A stretch of DNA of 64,000 bases. Origin: Flavihumibacter fluvii. GTDB taxonomy: Bacteria; Bacteroidota; Bacteroidia; Chitinophagales; Chitinophagaceae. The stretch covers positions 4,612,001 through 4,676,000 of the forward strand of contig NZ_CP092333.1 in assembly GCF_018595675.2 (NCBI RefSeq). Direction: 5' to 3'. Made by a program: the position numbers and the translations under genes. The notes under the pieces were generated by a model, which ran no database searches, had not been told where the DNA came from, and worked only from the letters and a program-made list of their open reading frames with translations. This document shows positions 7,097-15,583 of this stretch, piece after piece (the stretch's first letter is position 1; every line of letters begins with the position of its first letter).

Positions 7097-9895
7097 TTAT
7101 AACTTGAATCCAACGCGCACGAACATACGCAATCCATTGCTACCCATCTGGACAGCATCCCATGGACCGCCGGTTTCGTTATTAAAGGCCCAACCTTTTG
7201 CACCGGGTGCAAAACTCATATCCGGGTGTACATTGATGAAATTATCTACACCCCAGTAAAGGCCGATATTTTTATTCAACTGGTAGGACATATAAATATC
7301 CGGAACAAGTTTCCCGCCATACACATACTGGTCTTTCACCTTGCTGCCATCGGCATCTGCGGGCACATAGGCATAGAGGTCACCCCTTTCGAATGGTGGA
7401 TTAAAATCTTCAGCAGTTCCATCGCCATAACCCAGCAAAGTAGTTTTCCCAAAATAGGTGAAACGAAGTCCCAGTGCAAGTTTGGGCCAGCTGTGTTCCA
7501 GTGTTAACCCGAATTTCGCATTTGGAGCAGATGCCAGGATAAATTTCTGTTCGCGCTCTGTAAGGAAGGTGGCGCGCAGGTCAGCGGTTCCGGTCAATTT
7601 GGCCGGTACATTGATCTTATCGATTTCCATCGACTGGATATTACCGGTCAGCAATGCCTTGAAACCATTCTTGCCATATTTCTTGTTGTATTCCAATACC
7701 ATGTCAATCCCTTTATTGGTTGTGTTCACGGCATTTGCAAAAAACTGGGCCAGGGCAACATCCAGTTCTTTCATGGCATCCGTTAAATCAGGATCCAGCC
7801 CTTCGTCATCAGCACTGAACTGGCCGGATAAAACCACGCGGTCTTTCACTTTCACCAAATAGCCATCAACAGTGAGCGTAAATGCCTTTGACAGTTTGGC
7901 GGTAAAGCCAAGGCTGGCATTCTGTGACCTTTCCTGTTTCAGGGCTTCGATGCCGGCGGCAGCGGTGATCGGACTGTAATTCGGGGCGATCTTTACTTCC
8001 TTGATATCGGCACCCTGTACGGTTGTAAAAGTGGACGAGAAATTGATCTGTTGCAAAGACGGTGCCCTGAATCCGGTACTGTAAGATCCGCGGATATTCA
8101 CATGATCCGTCAGTTTATACCGTGTAGCGATCTTGTAATTAAAGGTGGACCCGAAGTCGTTATAATTCTCAAAACGTATGGCGGCGCCAACCAGCCATTT
8201 TTTAGTGATATCAATTTCAGCATCACCATATACACCAAAAACCGAACGGGTGGCATTCACTTCATCAGCAGGCTGGTAACCCGGGAAACCCTGTGAGCCA
8301 CCGGCCTTTTCACCGGTTACATCATAGTTCTTGTAGGAGGCTTCTTCACCGGCATTGATCTTATAGCGCTCGCTCCGGAATTCTCCGCCAAAGGAAATAT
8401 TCAGGCCGCTGGCAATATCATCAAAAGCCCTGGTGAAGCCCAGGTTCACGGTGTTTTGCAGGAAGTTAAATCCGCCATCATCAAAATGGGTCTGTGAAGC
8501 CCCTTTAGACGCGTTAAAGGTTTTGTCGCCATAGAAATGAAAATCATTCACGCCCAGGGAATTACTAAGGTCCCAATCCCATTTCCCGGCCAGGCCCCTT
8601 AGGCCGGCTGCAATGGAGAAGTCGCTGATCTTCGTTTGTATATGCGGGTTATAATAAGTCTCGCCGTCAGATGTTTCCTTCATGATACCCGGAACATTGA
8701 TCAGGTCGCCATTTGCATCAGTCGGAAAGCGGTCAGGCCTTGCAGAGAAGTTCCTGGTAAAAGCATAGGCGTCGGAAGATTTATGGTTATAACCACCGAA
8801 TGAATAGAGCGTGGTATTGCCAAATATCTTCGGTATTTCGGCATTATAAAAAACGCCACCGGCCACCAGTGAACCATCGCCATGCGCGCGGCGATAGATA
8901 TTTGTTGGCAACCAGTCTTTTTTGGTATCATCGGTCTCCAGGGTCTGGCGATAGGTTTTTCCGGAGGTCAGGAAGCTACCGGTGAAATTGATAAAGCCAT
9001 CATTTTTCAATGCCACGCCATAGTTCAGGTTGGCATTGAAGGCATTGCCATCCAGCTTGCCATCATACACATACTGGCCCAGTTCCGGTTTTGTAGCCGG
9101 ATTGTATTTGTTGTCATAATAGCCCGACCAGCCTGCGTTCCCGGTCAGTTCGCCGGTATTCTTTTTCAGAACCAGGTTGATCACGCCGGCAATGGCATCC
9201 GAACCATATTGGGCGGAAGCACCATCGCGCAGGATCTCAACCCGGTCGATGGCGGCCAGGGGAAGTGCGCTGAGGTCGGTGCCGGAATTTCCACGGCCCC
9301 GGGTACCGAAAACAGCCACAAAGGCGGTCTGGTGGCGGCGTTTGCCATTCACTAAAACCAGGGTCTGGTCGGGGCCCAGTCCGCGTAAAGTGGCGAGGTC
9401 AATATGATCGGCACCATCACTGCCGCTTTGTTTGTTGTAGTTGAAAGAAGGTGCCGCATAATTAATGATCGCGGTCAGGTCCATCCTTGCTGTTGGCAGG
9501 GAGACCTGTCCAACGTTCACGATATCCACCGGAACCGGTGTTTCAATTTTAACGCGGCCCGCCCTGCGGGTACCCACCAGTACAACACCGGCCAGGTCGG
9601 TGATAGCAGGCTCAAGGTTGATGGTAAGATCGGTTTCGCTGCCCACAGTTACAGAGCGATTCGCATAACCGATCATCGTGATCTCGAGCACATCGTTAGG
9701 TGCAGCGGCCAGGGCAAAGACCCCGGCATCATTGGTGAGTGTGCCGACACGGCTTGATTTCACTTTAATGGACACACCCTGCAGGGGCGCGCCTGATTTA
9801 CCATCTACGATCCTGCCCCTGATGGTTGTTTGGGCACTCAGGTAAAACGTACTCAATAAGCAGATTACGAGTAAAAGAATGTTGTTTGGTTTCAT
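7097..9895 (-). CDS. TonB-dependent receptor with CarboxypepD_reg-like N-terminal domain
   Basis: 932 aa. It has a signal peptide (LLLVICLLSTFYLSAQ), then a carboxypeptidase-regulatory-like beta-sandwich from about residue 23 to 100 (TIRGRIVDGKSGAPLQGVSIKV). The plug domain follows at about 115-235 (DQTLVLVNGKRRHQ, VEILRDGASAQYGSDAIAGVINLVLKK). The rest is an outer-membrane beta-barrel ending in the aromatic-rich strand GLRMFVRVGFKL. It imports an unknown ligand with TonB energy. No SusD partner is adjacent, so this is not a classic SusCD pair. It is divergent from the AmgK-like gene across an 83-bp gap, which hints at, but does not show, amino-sugar or muropeptide uptake. Confidence 0.92.
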   Translation of the reverse strand: MKPNNILLLVICLLSTFYLSAQTTIRGRIVDGKSGAPLQGVSIKVKSSRVGTLTNDAGVFALAAAPNDVLEITMIGYANRSVTVGSETDLTINLEPAITDLAGVVLVGTRRAGRVKIETPVPVDIVNVGQVSLPTARMDLTAIINYAAPSFNYNKQSGSDGADHIDLATLRGLGPDQTLVLVNGKRRHQTAFVAVFGTRGRGNSGTDLSALPLAAIDRVEILRDGASAQYGSDAIAGVINLVLKKNTGELTGNAGWSGYYDNKYNPATKPELGQYVYDGKLDGNAFNANLNYGVALKNDGFINFTGSFLTSGKTYRQTLETDDTKKDWLPTNIYRRAHGDGSLVAGGVFYNAEIPKIFGNTTLYSFGGYNHKSSDAYAFTRNFSARPDRFPTDANGDLINVPGIMKETSDGETYYNPHIQTKISDFSIAAGLRGLAGKWDWDLSNSLGVNDFHFYGDKTFNASKGASQTHFDDGGFNFLQNTVNLGFTRAFDDIASGLNISFGGEFRSERYKINAGEEASYKNYDVTGEKAGGSQGFPGYQPADEVNATRSVFGVYGDAEIDITKKWLVGAAIRFENYNDFGSTFNYKIATRYKLTDHVNIRGSYSTGFRAPSLQQINFSSTFTTVQGADIKEVKIAPNYSPITAAAGIEALKQERSQNASLGFTAKLSKAFTLTVDGYLVKVKDRVVLSGQFSADDEGLDPDLTDAMKELDVALAQFFANAVNTTNKGIDMVLEYNKKYGKNGFKALLTGNIQSMEIDKINVPAKLTGTADLRATFLTEREQKFILASAPNAKFGLTLEHSWPKLALGLRFTYFGKTTLLGYGDGTAEDFNPPFERGDLYAYVPADADGSKVKDQYVYGGKLVPDIYMSYQLNKNIGLYWGVDNFINVHPDMSFAPGAKGWAFNNETGGPWDAVQMGSNGLRMFVRVGFKL

Positions 9896-9957
9896 GCAGT
9901 CAGGTATTTAGATGAATATAGGAAAATCCCCATAAACCCGATTCTTTCGGGATACAC

Positions 9958-9965
9958 TATATTTG
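9958..9965 (+). promoter_or_regulatory. Bacteroidota-type -7 box (TATATTTG)
   Basis: A perfect TAnnTTTG box 13 bp before the ATG of the AmgK-RapZ gene, which would give a nearly leaderless transcript. No clear TTG -33 element was found at the usual distance, so the call is moderate. Confidence 0.5.
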
Positions 9966-9978
9966 GTCCCCAAATCAT

Positions 9979-11469
9979 ATGGAAAAAATAATTGACGAAA
10001 TAAAATCCCTTTGGCTGCAATATGCTGGTACTGAGGCCCTTGAGGTCACCAAGCTGCCACAAAGCGGCAGTGACCGGATGTATTTCAGGGTAACATCCGC
10101 AGAAACTTTAGTGAAGGTGGAGAAGACCGTAATCGCCACCTACAATGACAACCTGAAAGAAAACAACACCTTCTTCGCTTTTTCAAAAGCCCTGTTGTCT
10201 AAGGGATGCCCGGTTTGCCGGGTGCTCATCGTTAATGAAGCCGGGAATACTTACCTGCAGGAAGACTTTGGCGACACCTCGCTGCTGAATGTACTGGAAG
10301 AAAAAGGTTATACCGGGGAAGTATATGCGCTGTTTCAGCAAAGCCTGAAAAAGCTGGCCCACCTGCAGATCGTTGGCGGCTCGGCCATCAATTACGATGA
10401 TTGCCTCACCACCCGCGAATTCGGTAAGCAGGCCATCATGAGTGACCTCCTGTATTTCAAATATTATTTCTTAGATACCCTGAAATATCCTTACGATAAG
10501 CAGGCCCTGCTGAATGATTTTGAGGCCCTGAGCACTTACCTCACCCATACCGGCAACAAGCATTTCATGTTCCGTGATTTCCAGAGCCGGAATATTATGG
10601 TGAAAGACGGGGATATCCATTTCATCGATTACCAGGGCGGGATGCTGGGTGCCTTGCAATATGATGTGGCTTCCATGCTATGGCAGGCCCGGGCTGAATT
10701 ACCTGCTGACTGGAAAAACAGCCTGCTGGATTATTATATCGAAGAAGCGGGTAAGCTGTTGCCGCAACCATTGGACCCGGCTTTGTTTATCGCCCAGTAT
10801 AATGGGTATGTGCTGATCAGATTATTGCAGGTATTGGGGGCTTATGGCTTCCGTGGATTTTTCCAGCGCAAGGCCCAGTTCCTCACCAGTATCCCGCTGG
10901 CTTTACGCAACCTGAAATGGTTCACCGAAAACGGGCGGATGGGCATCTCGGTGCCTGAATTCGATCGTTGCCTGGGCTTTTGTACCAGCCAGGAGATCCT
11001 GGACCGTTTCGAGCCATTGAAGGCTGATGACAACACGCCCCTGGTGGTGCAGATCCACAGTTTCTCTTTCAGGAAAGGCATCCCTGCGGATACTTCCGGT
11101 AATGGCGGAGGGTTTGTGTTTGATTGCCGCGCCATCCTGAACCCGGGCCGCATTGAAGAATTTAAAACACAGACCGGGCGTGATAAGGCCGTGAAAGATT
11201 TCCTGGAGCAACGCACCACCATGCCCGATTTCCTGAACAGCGTGTTTGATATGGTGGATATCAGTGTGACCGATTATATCAAAAGGGGTTTTGGCAGCCT
11301 GCAGGTGAACTTTGGCTGTACCGGCGGACAACACCGCAGTGTGTATGCCGCTGATGCCCTTGCCCGCCACCTGCGCAATAAGTTTGGTGTAAAGATCGAA
11401 CTGAAACACATTGAGCAGGAAGCAAAGAACTGGATTAATTTAACGTATAAAATTGAAGGTGAACAGTGA
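9979..11469 (+). CDS. AmgK-like amino-sugar kinase fused to RapZ C-terminal domain
   Basis: 496 aa with two domains. Residues about 1-335 form an aminoglycoside-phosphotransferase-fold kinase with FRDFQSRNIMV as the Brenner/catalytic loop (Asp and Asn kept, the usual first His replaced by Phe). IDYQGGMLGALQYDVASML carries the metal-binding Asp. This reads most like AmgK, which phosphorylates MurNAc/GlcNAc at C1 for peptidoglycan recycling. Residues about 355-490 form a RapZ C-terminal domain with VQIHSFSFRKG, VFDCRAILNPGR and the signature GCTGGQHRSVY. In E. coli RapZ this region senses glucosamine-6-phosphate and binds sRNA. The RapZ N-terminal P-loop domain is absent. A murU-like gene follows directly. 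Confidence 0.85.
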   Translation: MEKIIDEIKSLWLQYAGTEALEVTKLPQSGSDRMYFRVTSAETLVKVEKTVIATYNDNLKENNTFFAFSKALLSKGCPVCRVLIVNEAGNTYLQEDFGDTSLLNVLEEKGYTGEVYALFQQSLKKLAHLQIVGGSAINYDDCLTTREFGKQAIMSDLLYFKYYFLDTLKYPYDKQALLNDFEALSTYLTHTGNKHFMFRDFQSRNIMVKDGDIHFIDYQGGMLGALQYDVASMLWQARAELPADWKNSLLDYYIEEAGKLLPQPLDPALFIAQYNGYVLIRLLQVLGAYGFRGFFQRKAQFLTSIPLALRNLKWFTENGRMGISVPEFDRCLGFCTSQEILDRFEPLKADDNTPLVVQIHSFSFRKGIPADTSGNGGGFVFDCRAILNPGRIEEFKTQTGRDKAVKDFLEQRTTMPDFLNSVFDMVDISVTDYIKRGFGSLQVNFGCTGGQHRSVYAADALARHLRNKFGVKIELKHIEQEAKNWINLTYKIEGEQ

Positions 11470-11524
11470 ACGGTAAACGGTGAACGGTACTGCAAGTATA
11501 GTGTACCGTTCACCGTTTACCGTT
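11469..11524. repeat. Perfect 22-bp inverted repeat made of GTGAACG-type heptamers
   Basis: Left arm 11469-11490 and right arm 11503-11524 are exact reverse complements around a 12-base loop. The arms consist of AACGGT-rich heptamers, and further partial copies run to about 11550. It lies between the kinase stop codon and the murU start and would form a strong RNA hairpin in a shared transcript. There is no T-run, so it is not a standard terminator. Confidence 0.8.
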
Positions 11525-11557
11525 TCCCGTTCACCGTTTCCCTTTCACCACTCTCTC

Positions 11558-12316
11558 ATGAAAGCCATGATCTTCGCAGCGGGACTCGGTACCCGCTTTA
11601 AACCCTGGACAGACCTGCATCCCAAGGCATTAGCCCTGGTGAACGGGAAGTCGTTGCTGCAACGGAATATAGAATACCTCCAACGGTTTGGTATCAACGA
11701 AGTGGTGGTGAATGTGCACCATTTCGCAGACCAGATCTATGCCGCCGTAGCGGAGAATGACGGCTGGGGCAGTACCGTGCAATTCAGCGATGAGACAGGT
11801 GAGGTGCTCGAAACAGGTGGTGGTTTGTTAAAGGCAAGACTCTTGCTGGAAGGCTATGAACCCTTTGTGACGATCAATGTTGATATCCTCACCGACCTGG
11901 ACCTCAGCCACCTGTTTGAATTCCACGAACGAAAGGAGGCCCTCATCAGTTTTGGCATTACCAACAGGAAAACTTCGCGTAATTTTTTATTTGATGGCGA
12001 TAACCGGCTTTGTGGCTGGGCCAATTCCCAGACCGGGGAACAACGGATTTCGATCGATAAGCCTGGATTGCGACCCATGGCTTATAGCTGTGTGGCGATC
12101 TTTGAGCCGGCGGTTTTTCCGTTGATGAGGCCCACCTTCGCCTCGCCCGCCTTCGCTAAAGCTACGGCGGGCGGGGCCCGCAAATTCTCAATCGTGGATA
12201 CCTACCTCAGCCTGGCTCCTGCACACCGGATCATGGGATTTGACCATTCCGGCGACCGGTTGGTAGATGTAGGCAAGCCTGAATCGGTGGCTGTTGCTGA
12301 GGCGTTATTCGATTAG
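11558..12316 (+). CDS. murU: MurU-like sugar-1-phosphate nucleotidyltransferase
   Basis: 252 aa from the ATG at 11558. An in-frame upstream start at 11480 would run through repeat DNA and is rejected. The nucleotidyltransferase signature is IFAAGLGTRFKPWTDLHPKAL; VTINVDILTDLDL carries the metal-binding Asp, and a GGG-LLKAR loop precedes it. The family adds UMP to MurNAc-alpha-1-phosphate, the step after AmgK in the recycling route that bypasses de novo UDP-MurNAc synthesis. Adjacency to the AmgK-like kinase supports the call. Near the C-terminus an insertion reading SPAFAKATAGG, encoded by a GC-rich palindrome, separates FPLMRP from KFSIVDTYL. The protein appears otherwise intact. Confidence 0.85.
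   Translation: MKAMIFAAGLGTRFKPWTDLHPKALALVNGKSLLQRNIEYLQRFGINEVVVNVHHFADQIYAAVAENDGWGSTVQFSDETGEVLETGGGLLKARLLLEGYEPFVTINVDILTDLDLSHLFEFHERKEALISFGITNRKTSRNFLFDGDNRLCGWANSQTGEQRISIDKPGLRPMAYSCVAIFEPAVFPLMRPTFASPAFAKATAGGARKFSIVDTYLSLAPAHRIMGFDHSGDRLVDVGKPESVAVAEALFD
12141..12176. repeat. GC-rich palindromic element inserted in frame in murU
   Basis: Arms CGCCCGCC (12144-12151) and GGCGGGCG (12166-12173) enclose TTCGCTAAAGCTAC, which itself has a GCT/AGC pair. The element stands out by its GC content and encodes SPAFAKATAGG without breaking the frame. It resembles small palindromic repeats that insert into genes. Confidence 0.75.
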
Positions 12317-12484
12317 ATCATTGAATGGATCAGGCATGGAAGTCCTGATAGCCGTTTTGGGTTGAAATTTGACCGGTTTCAATCCTGGCGGTTAGTAAGA
12401 TGCGGCTGATATTAAAATCTGCTTCAAAAATTGCCTGAAGGGAAGCATTACTTTCAAAATTCACATATGCGGAATTGGGAGATT

Positions 12485-12540
12485 ACATAAACATGTACAT
12501 AAAAGTGTAATTATGCACACTTTTATGTACATGTTTATGT
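12485..12540. terminator. Perfect 24-bp inverted repeat between convergent genes
   Basis: Arms 12485-12508 and 12517-12540 are exact reverse complements with an 8-base loop (AATTATGC). The repeat ends one base before the stop codon of the minus-strand NagX-like gene, and murU converges from the left. It can form a long AT-rich hairpin on either strand but lacks a clear T-tract, so the terminator role is inferred from position. Confidence 0.55.
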
Positions 12541-12541
12541 G

Positions 12542-13723
12542 TCAGACCTTCACATACCAACCTTTCTTATCCATCCACCAGGCGGCGGCCCAGAAGCAAA
12601 GGATGAAAATAATGGCATACAAAAGCGAGCTGTTTTCGGGCTTGCTGCTGATGGGTTTGCAGATATTTTCATAGAACCAGCCCAGGGGTCCCAGCCATTT
12701 CGGCTGCCCCTGTTCGTTGACTCCATTTGGGATCCTGATGAGGGCCAGGCTTTTGGGCACCAGGGCGCTTAGCACAAAGATGAAAAGCGGGTTCTTGCCA
12801 AAGACATCGAAAAACCTGCTCCAGGCGCCTTTCCAGCCGCGGAATTCAATGAGCTGGATCATGGTGGCCAGGATGATCGTAGCCAATCCCACTGTATATA
12901 ACACATAAGAGCTGGTCCAGATCTTTTTATTGATCGGGAACACCAGTCCCCAGGCCATTCCGGCGATCCACAAGACTACCCCGGCGACAAAAAGGTTGGC
13001 GACCATATCGGCATTCCTGCCTTTTTGCTGGATATACTCCCCCACCAAAAAACCAAAGATCACCTGGGCTATGGCCGGGATGGTACTCACCAGGCCTTCC
13101 GGATCAAAAGGCACGCCTTCGCCTTTATACAGGTGGTCGGGCCCCAGCAGTGCCCGGTCAACATGGGTGCCCCAGAAGCCTTCCAGGCTAAAGGGATCGA
13201 TGGATCCATCCGGTGCGGGGTGGCCGGAAAAAGCCGTGACCACCCAATAGCCGAGCAGCAAAACCGTGGCCGTATAAAAAGCGCCCTTTGTCCTGAAAAA
13301 ATAAATGATGAGGGCGGCGAAAGTATAAGCCAGTGCGATCCTTTGCAAAACGCCCAGGATGCGCAGGGTGGAAAAGGGTTTGGCCACCAGCATATTGTTA
13401 TCCCATTTGATAAAGGGAAACCAGTTGAGTAATAACCCGATGAGGAAGATCAGCAATCCGCGTTTAAGGATCTTCGTTAGTGCGGCTGAGCGATCCATCT
13501 GCTGCATTTTGGGCATCACAAAAGCCATGGCATTACCCACCGCAAAAAGGAAGAAAGGAAAGACAAGGTCGGTAGGTGTGCAGCCTTCCCAGGGCGCATG
13601 TTTCAGCGGACCGTAAATATGTCCCCAGTCACCCGGATTATTCACCAGTATCATCAGGCAAACGGTAGCACCGCGGAAAACATCGAGGGCGTAGAAGCGT
13701 TGGTTGGTAAGTTTGGGGTTCAA
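12542..13723 (-). CDS. NagX/HGSNAT-like membrane acetyltransferase (DUF5009 type)
   Basis: 393 aa, with about ten hydrophobic segments. It opens with RFYALDVFRGATVCLMILVNNPGDW, and GCTPTDLVFPFFLFAVGNAMAF follows. Both are typical of the heparan-alpha-glucosaminide N-acetyltransferase / NagX family, which moves acetyl groups across the inner membrane onto glucosamine sugars. The start is a TTG at 13723-13721; no ATG is available in frame before an upstream stop. It is convergent with murU. Together with the AmgK-like kinase it fits an amino-sugar salvage theme, but the acceptor is inferred. Confidence 0.78.
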   Translation of the reverse strand: MNPKLTNQRFYALDVFRGATVCLMILVNNPGDWGHIYGPLKHAPWEGCTPTDLVFPFFLFAVGNAMAFVMPKMQQMDRSAALTKILKRGLLIFLIGLLLNWFPFIKWDNNMLVAKPFSTLRILGVLQRIALAYTFAALIIYFFRTKGAFYTATVLLLGYWVVTAFSGHPAPDGSIDPFSLEGFWGTHVDRALLGPDHLYKGEGVPFDPEGLVSTIPAIAQVIFGFLVGEYIQQKGRNADMVANLFVAGVVLWIAGMAWGLVFPINKKIWTSSYVLYTVGLATIILATMIQLIEFRGWKGAWSRFFDVFGKNPLFIFVLSALVPKSLALIRIPNGVNEQGQPKWLGPLGWFYENICKPISSKPENSSLLYAIIFILCFWAAAWWMDKKGWYVKV

Positions 13724-13846
13724 TGCAGCATGAATAAGGATTTAAAATACATAATAAGTAGCTGATGGTAAAGCAGGTTAAAAAATTTACTTGCAAATCC
13801 TTCTATTAAGTTTTACTTTTATATTGACCAGTTGGTTCACACAATT

Positions 13847-14098
13847 ATGCAGACGCTTACAGTACAAATAATCGATAATAGCGGATTAAAAATGCTTCAA
13901 TCAATGGAGCAAAAGCATTTTATACGTATTGTAGAGACATCTTTGCATGAAAGCCCTGCATTACCTGGAGAAGCAATGACAATAAAGTCATTTAAATCAT
14001 GGATTAATGATGCAGAAAATGCACCCACTGTTCTGTTAAAAGTAGCTAAAGCCAAATGGGCCAGCAAAAGAAAGCAGCTGCAAAAAATTACCAGGTAA
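13847..14098 (+). CDS. Small protein upstream of ParE-type toxin, candidate antitoxin
   Basis: 83 aa from the ATG at 13847; a TTG at 13832 is also possible. The N-terminal half is a short strand-like segment (QTLTVQIIDNSGLKMLQSMEQKHF). The C-terminal half is basic and helical (FKSWINDAENAP, then [13 protein letters not shown]). It overlaps the toxin gene by 43 bp, the compact arrangement usual in toxin-antitoxin pairs. No named antitoxin family was recognised, so the role rests on position and size. Confidence 0.55.
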   Translation: MQTLTVQIIDNSGLKMLQSMEQKHFIRIVETSLHESPALPGEAMTIKSFKSWINDAENAPTVLLKVAKAKWASKRKQLQKITR

Positions 14099-14406
14099 GG
14101 ATTTCAAATAATGCCTTAAAGAATATTGATGAGATAACCGGTTATATAGCCTTCATCAATAATCAGCCAATCAACGCAATAAAAATAGGGGACAAAATCT
14201 TTAATTCAATTGATCGGATTTCTGCAAATCCACTGGCATTTAAGGAATGCGAGCTATTACGCACAAAATCTAAAATGTATCGTCGGGCTGCATGCCTTTC
14301 ATGGTCAATAATATATCGTGTAAAACCTGGTGAAGTATTAATTCTTGGTATTATTCATCAATCCCGCCGACCTGTAAATCTATTACCATTAAAGAAATTG
14401 AAATAG
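14056..14406 (+). CDS. ParE/RelE-superfamily toxin
   Basis: 116 aa. [20 protein letters not shown] is the typical first strand and helix pair of ParE-like proteins. [13 protein letters not shown] and [34 protein letters not shown] match the C-terminal strands, with the usual I-hydrophobic-H-x-x-R-x-P ending. ParE members inhibit gyrase and RelE members cleave mRNA; sequence alone favours ParE. The start is the ATG at 14056, inside the candidate antitoxin gene. The stop codon shares a base with the GTG start of the following acetyltransferase gene. Confidence 0.75.
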   Translation: MGQQKKAAAKNYQVRISNNALKNIDEITGYIAFINNQPINAIKIGDKIFNSIDRISANPLAFKECELLRTKSKMYRRAACLSWSIIYRVKPGEVLILGIIHQSRRPVNLLPLKKLK

Positions 14407-14903
14407 TGAATTATATATCACATCCTTCAGCGATAATTGATCCCGGTGCGCAAATCGGCGATGGTACCCGTATCTGGCATTTTTGCCATCTCATGCCCGG
14501 GGCCATCGTTGGCGAACGTTGTACTATCGGCCAGAATGTTTTTATCGATAATAATGTGATGGTGGGTAATGGCTGCAAGATCCAGAACAATGTTTCCCTC
14601 TACAATGGGGTTGTGCTGGAAGATGATGTTTTCATCGGGCCATCGGTCGTGTTTACCAATGTGATCAATCCCCGCGCATTCATTGAGCGGAAATCCGAGT
14701 TCAGGGCAACCATCGTTGCCAGGGGTGCCAGCATCGGCGCCAATGTTACGATCGTATGTGGTGTGCGGATCGGTGAATACGCGCTCATCGGCGCGGGCGC
14801 GGTGATCACCAAAGATGTTCCCGACTATGCCCTGGTGGTGGGCAATCCGGGCCGGATCATCGGCCAGGTGGATAAGGAAGGCAACCGCGTGAGGCCATTA
14901 TAG
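14406..14903 (+). CDS. Left-handed beta-helix sugar N-acetyltransferase (WbpD/WlbB-like)
   Basis: 165 aa of hexapeptide repeats ([35 protein letters not shown]). It carries the subgroup signature [22 protein letters not shown], a [29 protein letters not shown] end cap and the acyl-CoA binding coil. It is closest to UDP-2-acetamido-3-amino-glucuronate acetyltransferases that make diacetylated uronic acids for surface glycans. A GTG start overlaps the toxin stop by one base, so it may be cotranscribed with the toxin pair. The other genes for that sugar are not in the window. Confidence 0.82.
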   Translation: MNYISHPSAIIDPGAQIGDGTRIWHFCHLMPGAIVGERCTIGQNVFIDNNVMVGNGCKIQNNVSLYNGVVLEDDVFIGPSVVFTNVINPRAFIERKSEFRATIVARGASIGANVTIVCGVRIGEYALIGAGAVITKDVPDYALVVGNPGRIIGQVDKEGNRVRPL

Positions 14904-14960
14904 CCCTCATGAGGCCATTAATTACAATTGTGATTCCATTATTCCGGCTAAATGAGTCCA

Positions 14961-15536
14961 TTACAGACCGGCTTCAGGGTTCAATGGCAGCAGGGTGTAT
15001 TTTATGCCGGCGCCCCATCCGTTGACCGAAATGATGCCCCGGCGGACCATGTCCTGCAAATCGCGGGTGGCCGTTGCCTTAGACACTTTATTGATTTCCT
15101 GGTAAGCAGGATTGCTCAGCTCTTGTCCCAGGGCCAGGTATTTGAGTCCCGCAGCCTGGCGCTCCGTCAGGTCAAAAGCCGACCGGTAACGGTCCACTGT
15201 TGCCTCCGCCTCGGACAACAGCACCGGGCGACTATTTTCCAGCATATACTGTTGAATACTAGCATGGTAGACACTTTGCTTAGCGGTCTTTTTCCGGGAT
15301 TTCAATTGTTTTTTCAGCTCTTCCGACCGCACCGGGTCTGCCAGGACAGCCTTCGCATGGGCGACTGCTTTACTGAATGTGCCATTGCTTTCCCGCTGCA
15401 AAAGGGATAACCGCACATTGCTTCGATCGGGGTATTTGGTCAGTAAAGTTTCATCCTTATAATCTTTAAAGACGAACTCCTTGCCAACTTTACCACTGTA
15501 GTTCCGGGTAAGCATATTGTTGTTGTTTTTGGCCAT
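14961..15536 (-). CDS. Conserved hypothetical protein with C-terminal winged helix
   Basis: 191 aa. The C-terminal 65 residues (LTERQAAGLKYLALG, then YQEINKVSKATATRDLQDMV and a GWGAGIKYTL wing) look like the winged helix-turn-helix found at the end of Fic proteins and in DeoR-like regulators. No Fic motif is present. The N-terminal part (NYSGKVGKEFVFKDYKDETLLTKYPDR in pieces, then NGTFSKAVAHAKAVLADP) was not assigned to a family. It is divergent from the glycoside hydrolase across a 244-bp gap that holds phased repeats. A DNA-binding role is likely; targets are unknown. Confidence 0.55.
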   Translation of the reverse strand: MAKNNNNMLTRNYSGKVGKEFVFKDYKDETLLTKYPDRSNVRLSLLQRESNGTFSKAVAHAKAVLADPVRSEELKKQLKSRKKTAKQSVYHASIQQYMLENSRPVLLSEAEATVDRYRSAFDLTERQAAGLKYLALGQELSNPAYQEINKVSKATATRDLQDMVRRGIISVNGWGAGIKYTLLPLNPEAGL

Positions 15537-15583
15537 ATCCTGTCTTTTTATTAAATATAAGAAATCTTGTATAAATAATCATT

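Noticed and set aside
11480-11557. 26-codon N-terminal extension of MurU
   Set aside because: It is translation of the heptamer inverted repeat; the nucleotidyltransferase motif starts at the ATG at 11558.
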